This document shows positions 16,028 through 23,027 of a DNA stretch of 64,000 bases, piece after piece (the stretch's first letter is position 1; each line of letters opens with the position of its first letter). The translations under genes and the position numbers were made by a program. The notes below the pieces were generated by a model. The model was not told where the DNA came from. It saw nothing but the letters and a program-made list of their open reading frames with translations, and did no database searches. The DNA comes from Salisediminibacterium beveridgei. Lineage in GTDB: Bacteria > Bacillota > Bacilli > Bacillales > Salisediminibacteriaceae. The stretch covers positions 2,480,001 to 2,544,000 of the forward strand of contig NZ_CP012502.1 in NCBI RefSeq assembly GCF_001721685.1, written 5' to 3'.

Positions 16028-17134
16028 TTATTCCTCCTCATTGTCGCCCTGGTCAGACGCTTGATCAGACTTTTTTGTTCTTGATTTTTGAATGGCAGTC
16101 ACTGCAGCATGACCGGCAATACCTGCTGTACCCACACCAACGACTGCTGCTCCCACCGTTTCAGGATTCAATGTCGTTTGCGTTCCTGGAATACTTACCC
16201 GTCTCGTGAAGAATGGGCCGTTATCCCAGAAGTGGTTTTCACTGCAGCCGATACAAGGGTTGCCTGACTGAATCGGGTAACTGACTCCGCCGTTCCAGCG
16301 CATTTCCGCACAGGAATTATACGTCGTCGGACCAGCACAGCCCACTTTATAGAGACAATAGCCGATTTTGGCGCCTTCATCATCGAAACTTTCAACGAAC
16401 AATCCTGAATCGAAATACGCCCGACGATTGCATTTATCATGCACTCTTAAATTGTAAAAGGCTTTCGGACGTCCTTGATTATCCAGTTCCGGCAGCTCAT
16501 CAAATGTGAGAAAGTGGGCAATGACGCCTGTCATCACTTCTGCGATCGGCGGACAGCCCGGAACTTTGATGATCGGAGTGTTTTCGACGACTTCGTGAAC
16601 CGCTTTTGCATTTGTCGGATTCGGTGAAGCTTTGGCAATGCCTCCCCATGAAGCACAGCTTCCATAGGCAATGATCGCCATTGCTCCTTCTGCTGTTTCA
16701 AGGAGTGTTTCGCGTGCGGAGTGACCGGCAACCGTCAAAAATTCATCTTCTGTAACATTTCCTTCGACAACAAGAATGTACTCACCAGGATAGTTTTCCA
16801 TAACTGCTTTTCTTGCGTCTTCTACGCGTTCGCCGGATGCGGCTGACAGCAGTTCACTGTACTCCAGGGAAATCAGATCGAGAAGGACGTGGTCAGCTGC
16901 TGGATGCGCTGTACGGATGAAGGATTCCGAACATCCGGTACAATCCATCAGTTGCAGCCAGATAACCGGAATCCGTTCATGCGTTTCCAGCGCATGCGCA
17001 ACACGTCCGCGATCTGAATACCCAAGTCCAACAGTTGCAGCAAGTATCGTACACATCTTCATAAAGTCTCTGCGGCTGACACCTTTGTCAAACAAATGAT
17101 CATGGATGGTTCTTGATTTCACGGTGGCTTTCAA
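16028..17134 (-). CDS. hyaA: [NiFe]-hydrogenase small subunit with Tat signal and membrane anchor
   Basis: Carries three FeS clusters that conduct electrons from the active site. It has 368 residues. The N-terminal Tat signal SRRDFMK exports the folded HyaAB dimer. Proximal-cluster cysteines are Cys65 and Cys68 in MDCTGCSES, then GSCASWGG and PGCPP. The distal and medial clusters use HDKCNRR, GYCLYKVGC, NSC and NPCIGC. The extra cysteines that make the O2-tolerant [4Fe-3S] cluster are Gly here (CTGC, WGG). A hydrophobic helix (about 320-342) near the C-terminus anchors it beside HyaC. The start codon is TTG, with AAGGGGGGAG upstream. Confidence 0.96.
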   Translation of the reverse strand: MKATVKSRTIHDHLFDKGVSRRDFMKMCTILAATVGLGYSDRGRVAHALETHERIPVIWLQLMDCTGCSESFIRTAHPAADHVLLDLISLEYSELLSAASGERVEDARKAVMENYPGEYILVVEGNVTEDEFLTVAGHSARETLLETAEGAMAIIAYGSCASWGGIAKASPNPTNAKAVHEVVENTPIIKVPGCPPIAEVMTGVIAHFLTFDELPELDNQGRPKAFYNLRVHDKCNRRAYFDSGLFVESFDDEGAKIGYCLYKVGCAGPTTYNSCAEMRWNGGVSYPIQSGNPCIGCSENHFWDNGPFFTRRVSIPGTQTTLNPETVGAAVVGVGTAGIAGHAAVTAIQKSRTKKSDQASDQGDNEEE

Positions 17135-17168
17135 TGAAACTCCCCCCTTTTAATCATGTTATAACGAT

Positions 17169-17209
17169 TGTATAACTAAAATTCAAAATAATCTGTGACT
17201 TTTATCACC
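17169..17209 (-). promoter_or_regulatory. hyaA promoter with CRP/Fnr-type activator box
   Basis: TGTGA-N6-TCACC spans 17194-17209 and reads GGTGA-N6-TCACA on the transcribed side, one base off the Bacillus Fnr consensus TGTGA-N6-TCACA. A -10 candidate TATACA lies at 17174-17169, putting the start site near 17162 and the box centre at about -39.5 to -41.5, the class II activator position. This suggests anaerobic activation; the regulator gene (fnr) is not in the window. Confidence 0.6.
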
Positions 17210-17354
17210 GCTAGATAAATCTGATATTTTATTACTTAAAAATACATAAACAACCTCCTTTTATTGATATTTTCTTTTGGCTGCCGCTTTTTATCTTCTG
17301 TTCGTTCGGTTATGCTGTATCAAAATCTAATGAATCTCTTGATCTGTTTTTGTA

Positions 17355-17459
17355 AAGAAAATGCTTGGCTTATCGCCAAGTCAACGGCGAAAACCTGAGT
17401 TGCACTTATACTTCTATCCTTTAACGAACTTGAACATTAATAGATGAAGTGTAAAAAAA
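17355..17459 (+). repeat. Intergenic hairpin repeat, copy A
   Basis: The 5' part has CTTGGC-TTATC-GCCAAG (17364-17380), a 6-bp hairpin. It is followed by AACGGCGAAAACC, then TTGCACTTATAC, TCTATCCTTTAACGAAC, AACATT and GTAAAAA. The same blocks in the same order occur at 25678 and, on the other strand, at 6350. It overlaps the T-run of the rlmD terminator. Confidence 0.65.
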
Positions 17460-17489
17460 CTGCACCCCCGGATACTTTCCGGAGGTGCA
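17452..17489 (-). terminator. Rho-independent terminator of rlmD
   Basis: On the minus strand TGCACCTCCGGA and TCCGGGGGTGCA form a strong stem around a 5-base loop, followed by G and seven T. It starts eight bases after the rlmD stop. Confidence 0.9.
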
Positions 17490-17496
17490 TAATTGA

Positions 17497-18882
17497 CTAG
17501 ATAAGCTCAATCACCGCGACGACTTCTGTCTGGGCCGTCTGCGGGAACATATCAACAGGTTGAAGGCTTTTCACCTTGTACCCATTTTTCATCAGATCAT
17601 TGATATTCTTTGCCAGTGTCGATGGATTGCAGGATACGTAAAGAAGCTGCTTTGGCTTTACCTTGGCAATCGTCTCAAGAAGAGGCTGATCCAGACCCGA
17701 ACGCGGTGGATCAACAATCACCGTATCCGCTACAAACCCCTCAGTTTGCCATTTGAGAAGCACTTCCTCTGCGGTGCCCGTTTCAAATACTGCAGAGTCT
17801 GCCCCGGCGGCTTTTGCATTGGCATTGGCATTTTCCACGGCTTGAGGCACAGTGTCCATGCCTCTCAACTCACCGATGTCGCCTGCCAGCCAAAGCCCGA
17901 TGCTCCCGACGCCGCAATAGGCATCCACCACTTTTTCTTTTCCAGTGAAGTTCCCCGCTTCTTTGACTATTTCATAGAGTTTCTTTGTCTGCTGCGGATT
18001 CAACTGGAAAAACGACCGCGGTGAGAGATGATAGTCGATGTCTCCCAGTGTCTCGCGGATCGTTTCCGATCCGTGAATCAGCTTTGACTGTTCACCGAAA
18101 ATCAGCGGCGTATCCTCGGTGTTGATGTTTAACGAAATGGATGTTACCTGAGGAAAACGTTCCGTTACAAGACGAACAAATTGATCTTGTTTCGGGAAGG
18201 ATTTTTTTGAAATGACTAGGGTCAGCTGCCATTCATCTGTTTCAAAGGCAGTACGTACAACAACCGAGCGAACCAATCCTTTTTGCCGTTCCCGGTCATA
18301 AATGGAAAGTTTCAAATCCCGGATTATTTGCTTGACTGCCAGATTAACTTCATTCGTCAGGGGATGCTGAACGAGACATTCATCAATATCAACCAGTTCA
18401 TGACTGCCCTTTGCATACAATCCGGCGATTACTTCGCCTTCCTCATTCGTCCCAACCTGCATCTGGCTTTTATTCCGGTAGTGCCATGGATCTTCCATAC
18501 CGACCGTATCGAAAATCTCGACTTTGTTCATCGGAATCTTTGTGTAGCGTTCCATCGCCTGAATGACCTGATCCTTTTTGGCCTGAAGCTGTCCCGGATA
18601 GCTCACATGCTGGAGCTGACAGCCACCGCATTCATCGTACACAGGACAAGGGGGCTCCACACGGTCTTTTGAAGCTTTCCGGATCCGGACCACTTTCGCC
18701 TGCGCATGCTTTTCCCGAAGAGCAGTCACCTCTACCACAGCTTCTTCCTCCGGGATGAGACCGTCGACAAAAACAACCTGCCGTTTATAGTAGCCAATGC
18801 CTTCCCCATCTATTCCAAATCGTTTAATCGTCAATGGGAACCGCTGTCCGATCTCCATGGTAATTCCCTGTTCTTCGCTCAT
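17497..18882 (-). CDS. rlmD: 23S rRNA (uracil-C5)-methyltransferase, RlmD/RlmCD family
   Basis: SAM-dependent methyltransferase of the TrmA superfamily that makes m5U in 23S rRNA. It has 461 residues from the ATG at 18882, which has GGGAGG seven bases upstream; the frame extends to an ATG at 18903 that lacks a ribosome site. An N-terminal TRAM domain is followed by the [4Fe-4S] cysteines (CPVYDECGGC), then a Rossmann domain with VVDAYCGVGSIGLW, VDPPRSGL and the catalytic nucleophile in YVSCNPSTLAKN. Bacillus has two paralogues of this type (RlmCD and YfjO); I cannot separate them with confidence. Confidence 0.88.
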   Translation of the reverse strand: MSEEQGITMEIGQRFPLTIKRFGIDGEGIGYYKRQVVFVDGLIPEEEAVVEVTALREKHAQAKVVRIRKASKDRVEPPCPVYDECGGCQLQHVSYPGQLQAKKDQVIQAMERYTKIPMNKVEIFDTVGMEDPWHYRNKSQMQVGTNEEGEVIAGLYAKGSHELVDIDECLVQHPLTNEVNLAVKQIIRDLKLSIYDRERQKGLVRSVVVRTAFETDEWQLTLVISKKSFPKQDQFVRLVTERFPQVTSISLNINTEDTPLIFGEQSKLIHGSETIRETLGDIDYHLSPRSFFQLNPQQTKKLYEIVKEAGNFTGKEKVVDAYCGVGSIGLWLAGDIGELRGMDTVPQAVENANANAKAAGADSAVFETGTAEEVLLKWQTEGFVADTVIVDPPRSGLDQPLLETIAKVKPKQLLYVSCNPSTLAKNINDLMKNGYKVKSLQPVDMFPQTAQTEVVAVIELI

Positions 18883-18902
18883 GCCATTTCCTCCCGGTTT
18901 CA

Positions 18903-19556
18903 TCAGTACACCACCGTCGAAGACGTCAAATCGCCTTCAGTTTGCAGATGCTGCTGATTGTTGGTGTAGTGAATTTTCGGCGTACCGTTCGTGAAAACCA
19001 CTTTTGTAATCCCTGTATTTCCGATCACGAAAGGACGGTTTGCCTTGTGCCAGCCTGATCCGATAATGAGATACATCAAATAAATGCTGATGAATCCTCC
19101 GTGGGAGACGACGGCAATATTCCCAGAAGGTAAATCAGTCAGTTTCTCGGTAAGTTTTTCACACCGGAGCGTAATCGCTTCGATGGTCTCTGTACCATCG
19201 ATACCGGATGTCAACAGTGCCTCAGACTTCATCTCTGGAAATTGATCAGCCATCTGCTCACGAGTCATTCCTTCAAGTGGACCCAGTCCCACTTCCCTGA
19301 CCAGCGGCTCAGAATGAACATGTAAACGGCCATTATTTTGCCGATGGCCAATCGCTTCTGCTGTAAAGCGTGCTCTTGACAGATCACTGGAGAAAATCTC
19401 GTTCAGCTTTGTTTCAACAAACCAGTCTGCAGCGAGTTTCGCCTGCATCTGTCCCAATTTTGATAACGGAAATTCCGCATGCCCCTGGATAATCCCGTGT
19501 TTATTTGCTTCAGATTGTCCATGCCTGACAAAATAAATAACCTGCTCTTCATTCAT
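18903..19556 (-). CDS. Histidine phosphatase family protein (phosphoglycerate mutase-like)
   Basis: Phosphatase with the branch-1 histidine phosphatase fold, 217 residues. The phosphorylated His is in VRHGQSEANK; partners include SDLSRARFTAEA and the second His in VSHGGFISIY. The phosphate donor and target cannot be told from sequence; housekeeping PGM is less likely than a broad-specificity phosphatase. The ATG at 19556 is preferred; a GTG at 19565 is an alternative. The stop codon overlaps the first ATG of the rlmD frame. Confidence 0.85.
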   Translation of the reverse strand: MNEEQVIYFVRHGQSEANKHGIIQGHAEFPLSKLGQMQAKLAADWFVETKLNEIFSSDLSRARFTAEAIGHRQNNGRLHVHSEPLVREVGLGPLEGMTREQMADQFPEMKSEALLTSGIDGTETIEAITLRCEKLTEKLTDLPSGNIAVVSHGGFISIYLMYLIIGSGWHKANRPFVIGNTGITKVVFTNGTPKIHYTNNQQHLQTEGDLTSSTVVY

Positions 19557-19722
19557 ATCGATCACTCGCTTTCAACCTCTTATTCTACGGCGTAATGAAA
19601 GAAAAGTCGATACTTGGTTTTTTTAAGAGGACCAACAAGGAAAATAATTGAAAATTATTATTATTTCGGAATAAATGACGTATAACCTGTTTATAACGTG
19701 TCAATAATGGTAAAATGTGTTC

Positions 19723-19768
19723 AGGTGCCGCCACACATCATGAACTCTGCAACAAGACGGTGGCACCT
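19723..19768 (+). promoter_or_regulatory. 5' leader hairpin ahead of the doxX-like gene
   Basis: AGGTGCCGCC pairs with GGTGGCACCT (10 bp with one G-T wobble) around a 26-base loop, 33 bases before the start codon. A -10-like TAAAAT lies just upstream at about 19711. There is no U-tract after the stem, so it is not a simple terminator; a role in mRNA stability or translation control is possible. Confidence 0.4.
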
Positions 19769-19800
19769 CTCTCAATACCATTTTGAAAAGGGGTGTATTC

Positions 19801-20376
19801 ATGGTAGAAGTGAAAGAAGGGAAGATGGGGAAAGAAATTATCGTAGGTGAGAACGCTGTATCGCGTTTTCTGTTTGTCAGCACGCGTTCCGCTGCAATCT
19901 GGCTGATATTAAGGCTTTACCTAGGCTGGCAATGGCTCACAGCCGGTTGGGGGAAAATCGGTGCAGAAGGCTGGACAGGCCCAGGTGCAGGTGGTGCCAT
20001 TGAAGGCTTCATTGGTGGCGCACTGGCCAGTGCAGAGGAGGGTGAAGTTGCCGGATGGTATGCTTCGTTTCTTGAGAACGTTGTCATTGCAAACCCCGTA
20101 GTTTTTGCTTATTTAGTCGCATGGGGTGAGTTCTTTGTAGGATTGGGTCTGATCGTTGGTTTCTTAACAGGTATTGCAGCATTTTTCGGTGCTACAATGA
20201 ACTTCTCCTTCCTGTTGGCAGGTACACTCAGTACAAATCCACTCATGTTCTTCATTGCGATTTTGCTGATATTGTCCTGGAAGGTTTCAGGCTGGTACGG
20301 TCTTGACCGGTGGGCGCTTCCGAAATTCGGTACGCCATGGTCAAAAAGATCTGAAGGACCACCATCCGACGAATAA
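19801..20376 (+). CDS. DoxX-family membrane protein
   Basis: Four-helix membrane protein related to DoxX and the small subunit DoxD of thiosulfate:quinone oxidoreductase; 191 residues from the ATG at 19801, which has AAAGGGG upstream. The family pattern is visible: LILRLYLGWQWLTAGWGKI, AYLVAWGEFFVGLGLIVG, and a C-terminal pair of helices ending WKVSGWYGLDRW. Bacterial DoxX proteins are often linked to redox stress; no partner gene is adjacent here, so the exact role is open. It is a single-gene unit with its own terminator. Confidence 0.85.
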   Translation: MVEVKEGKMGKEIIVGENAVSRFLFVSTRSAAIWLILRLYLGWQWLTAGWGKIGAEGWTGPGAGGAIEGFIGGALASAEEGEVAGWYASFLENVVIANPVVFAYLVAWGEFFVGLGLIVGFLTGIAAFFGATMNFSFLLAGTLSTNPLMFFIAILLILSWKVSGWYGLDRWALPKFGTPWSKRSEGPPSDE

Positions 20377-20422
20377 CATCATATTCACCAAATGGTATCC
20401 TTAGTTAATTAAAGTGTGACAA

Positions 20423-20458
20423 AAAGCGTCCGGATCATCAAATTGATCCGGACGCTTT
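20423..20458. terminator. Bidirectional terminator
   Basis: AAAGCGTCCGGATCA pairs with TGATCCGGACGCTTT, a 15-bp perfect stem with A/T-rich flanks on both sides. It serves the doxX-like gene and the convergent lipoprotein gene. Confidence 0.9.
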
Positions 20459-20470
20459 ATTTAGAAACGA

Positions 20471-21346
20471 TTATTCTTCTTCACTCTCACCATCGTCTTC
20501 TGCTTCATCCTCTTCGAGGGTTGTTCCTTCCGGTGAAAACGTAGACGCCACAGCAAGACCGGCACCTGTTACCTCTGCATCACTTCCTGCAGGAAGCATC
20601 ACATCTACATAGTAATATCCTTCTTCAACGATTTCATAGAATTTAAATTGCTCGTATTCCTCGCCATCTACAGATTCAGGGAAGTGACCTGGTTCAGATG
20701 CGTCGCCCTCTACATGGAAATAAAAGTGGAATGGTGTGTCATCATCGAGATGAACGGTTTCAAAGCTGTTTACATGCCCTGCGGAACCCAGAACAGAGCC
20801 TTGAAGCTCTGCGGAACGCTCCGTATCGACCTGCTGGGTCAATATCTCTTCGCCTTCATAGTTGAAACCTTCTCTCAAGGAAATATGAAGTCCTTCAAGG
20901 TCGCTCCCATCTTCTGCAGAAAGATGAACAATGCGATGCGTACCTTCTTCGTCTTCTTCCATACTCATCCCATCAGGCATTGCAATCTCTTTTCCGAATT
21001 CCGTTTCCATTAACTCGGCATCGACTTCACCGGATGTCCCATCGTACTCGTAGGACAGTACTCCGTCATCGTGGGATACGTTTTCCACAGGGTTACTGCC
21101 TGTTTCTGCTTCTTCGCCACCGTTGTCTTCGTCTTGATCATTGTTGTTCATATCATTCATGTTGTTGTCGTCGTTGTTGTTTTCATTGTCATCTTCGTTG
21201 TCCTCATTCATTTCGGCATCATTGTTATGATTCGCATCGTTCATGCCATCATTCACATTGATGTCCTCATTATTGTCACCGTTGTTACAAGCAGTCATTA
21301 CTGCAATAGCTGCACCTGCCACTAATGTTCTTGAAATAATTTTCAT
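20471..21346 (-). CDS. Acidic lipoprotein with Asn/Asp-rich linker
   Basis: Surface lipoprotein, 291 residues. The signal peptide MKIISRTLVAGAAIAVMTAC ends in a lipobox cysteine at residue 20. Residues about 21-85 are almost entirely Asn, Asp and Glu with scattered Met, a low-complexity tether. The remaining 200 residues form a soluble acidic domain (for example SYEYDGTSGEV, GLHISLREGF, PFHFYFHVEGD) with no family I can name, and the tail is again acidic (EEDEAEDDGESEEE). The strong acidity suits a salt-adapted cell surface. The start is supported by GGGAGG upstream. Confidence 0.8.
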   Translation of the reverse strand: MKIISRTLVAGAAIAVMTACNNGDNNEDINVNDGMNDANHNNDAEMNEDNEDDNENNNDDNNMNDMNNNDQDEDNGGEEAETGSNPVENVSHDDGVLSYEYDGTSGEVDAELMETEFGKEIAMPDGMSMEEDEEGTHRIVHLSAEDGSDLEGLHISLREGFNYEGEEILTQQVDTERSAELQGSVLGSAGHVNSFETVHLDDDTPFHFYFHVEGDASEPGHFPESVDGEEYEQFKFYEIVEEGYYYVDVMLPAGSDAEVTGAGLAVASTFSPEGTTLEEDEAEDDGESEEE

Positions 21347-21593
21347 TGCTAGTTACCTCCCTGATATGGATTCATTCTCACAGGGAGTATACCAACTTCA
21401 TAGGATTTCCTAAACATTCGCATTTGTAATACAATTGTAAATTTATTATTTTACAATTTCCAAAACCCGGCACGAGCGTTTTTTGGGCGGTTTGTCAAAA
21501 ACCATCAAAAATTGTGTGATGTACCTGATTAAGTAAGTCACTCCAACAGACAATCTTCCAGATCGGTATTTTCAGTGATACCTGTTGAACATC

Positions 21594-21767
21594 TTATTGT
21601 TCACGGTAGTGCTGACACTGTTTCTCGAGATCGTCAAGCATCAATAACAGGCGATCAATATCTTCAACTTCCGTTTTTTCAGGATCAAGTTCATCGAGCA
21701 TTTCTGACAACTTTTCCATCCGATTATGGAGCTCTTCAAGCTTATTGACTTTCGGCTGATCATTCAT
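21594..21767 (-). CDS. SE1561 family small protein
   Basis: Cytoplasmic protein of 57 residues from the ATG at 21767 (AGAGGTG upstream); a longer frame to 21845 has no ribosome site. The sequence is a helical, acidic heptad-like pattern (KLEELHNRMEKL), and DPEKTEVEDIDRL with MLDDLEKQC matches the conserved core of the uncharacterised SE1561 family in Bacillota. Function is unknown. It is divergent from yfkAB, which starts 142 bases away. Confidence 0.75.
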   Translation of the reverse strand: MNDQPKVNKLEELHNRMEKLSEMLDELDPEKTEVEDIDRLLLMLDDLEKQCQHYREQ

Positions 21768-21908
21768 ATCATTCGCACCTCTTTTCTTCATTTGAACGAC
21801 GTCTAGTTTAACAGATTTCTGTCGTTTGCAAAATACCTGAATCAATCTGTGCTATAATCCATACGATGCGTTTTTTTCAACGACTTTATCGAATGATGGT
21901 GATCTTAA

Positions 21909-23027
21909 ATGACTCATAAAATAAGTAATACATCTGCTCAGGACCCGTGGGAGGCTTATGAAGACATCCGTATTCACGGAAAACCTGTCCTCTCAAATAT
22001 AGAAATCACGACGACACACCTGTGCAATATGAGATGTGAACACTGCGCTGTCGGCTACGGCCTATTAACAAAGGACCCTGACCCACTGCCTTTAGAACTG
22101 ATAATCCGCCGTCTCGATGACGTAAAACACCTGAGGGCTTTCAGTATCACCGGTGGAGAACCGATGATGAGTGTGCGGCAGGTAAAAGAATATGTCATTC
22201 CATTACTGAAGTATGCCAAGGAGCGGGGCGCAAAGACGCAGATCAACTCTAACCTGACCATGCCATTTGAGCGGTATGAATGGATTCTTCCTTACCTGGA
22301 TGTCCTCCATATCTCGCACAATTACGGGAGCAAAGATGATTTTGCCGATATCGGCTTTGCTGTCATGGATCGAAAACCCGGCCTCGAACAGCGCTACACA
22401 GTTTTTGAAACGATGGTGGCCAATGCAAAAGCCCTTTCATCAAAGGGGCTCATGCTCTCTGCGGAAACAATGATCAACAATAGGACTCTGCCTCATCTCG
22501 AAAAGATCCATGATCAAATCATAGCGATGGGCTGCCAAAGACATGAGGTCCATCCAATGTACCCTGCCAGTTTCGCCGAGCATTTGCCTGTAGCTGATCT
22601 TAAGGAGATCCGCAAAGGGATACACCGTTTACTCGACTATAGGAACCCGGACACCTGGATGCTTTTCGGTACATTACCTTTTTACCCATGCAGCCAAGAC
22701 GATGACGATCTCAAACTTTTACAACGGCTGAACGAGACGAAAAACGTCACCGTCCGAAACGATCCGGACGGTCGTTCAAGGCTCAATGTCAATCTTTTTG
22801 ATGGCAGTATCCTTGTAACGGACTTTGCAGCAGAAGGCAAGGTCGGCAACATCCTGAACACATCTCTCGAAGAAGCTTATGACAAGTGGAAGAAAACGGC
22901 CCTGGCCAAGTCTCTGGACTGCCACTGCCCGGCAGTATCTTGCCTCGGACCGAATCTTCTTGTGAAAAATGCTTATTACCCGGATGTTGATTTTCTTCAA
23001 AGGAAAAACCGGATCACTTATGACTGA
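21909..23027 (+). CDS. yfkAB: Radical SAM/CxCxxxxC motif protein YfkAB
   Basis: Radical SAM enzyme, 372 residues. The SAM-cluster motif is CNMRCEHC near residue 41, followed by the GGEP motif (FSITGGEPMM). The C-terminus has CHCPAVSC, the CxCxxxxC motif that names the family and may bind a second FeS cluster. In B. subtilis the same protein is split by a frameshift into yfkA and yfkB; here it is intact. The substrate is unknown. It abuts the convergent MATE gene with no bases between the two stop codons. An MFS gene resembling B. subtilis yfkF lies nearby, supporting orthology. Confidence 0.9.
   Translation: MTHKISNTSAQDPWEAYEDIRIHGKPVLSNIEITTTHLCNMRCEHCAVGYGLLTKDPDPLPLELIIRRLDDVKHLRAFSITGGEPMMSVRQVKEYVIPLLKYAKERGAKTQINSNLTMPFERYEWILPYLDVLHISHNYGSKDDFADIGFAVMDRKPGLEQRYTVFETMVANAKALSSKGLMLSAETMINNRTLPHLEKIHDQIIAMGCQRHEVHPMYPASFAEHLPVADLKEIRKGIHRLLDYRNPDTWMLFGTLPFYPCSQDDDDLKLLQRLNETKNVTVRNDPDGRSRLNVNLFDGSILVTDFAAEGKVGNILNTSLEEAYDKWKKTALAKSLDCHCPAVSCLGPNLLVKNAYYPDVDFLQRKNRITYD

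Larger units (their letters stand above)
17135..17496. other. 362-base region between rlmD and hyaA
   Basis: Non-coding. It holds the hyaA promoter and Fnr-type box (17169-17209), an AT-rich stretch, a repeat copy (17355-17459) and the rlmD terminator (17452-17489). I see no further gene or binding site between 17210 and 17350. Confidence 0.6.

Noticed and set aside
17355..17459. CRISPR array or IS end for the repeated intergenic sequence
   Set aside because: Copies are scattered singly over tens of kilobases, not arrayed with spacers. No transposase gene or clear target duplication is visible.
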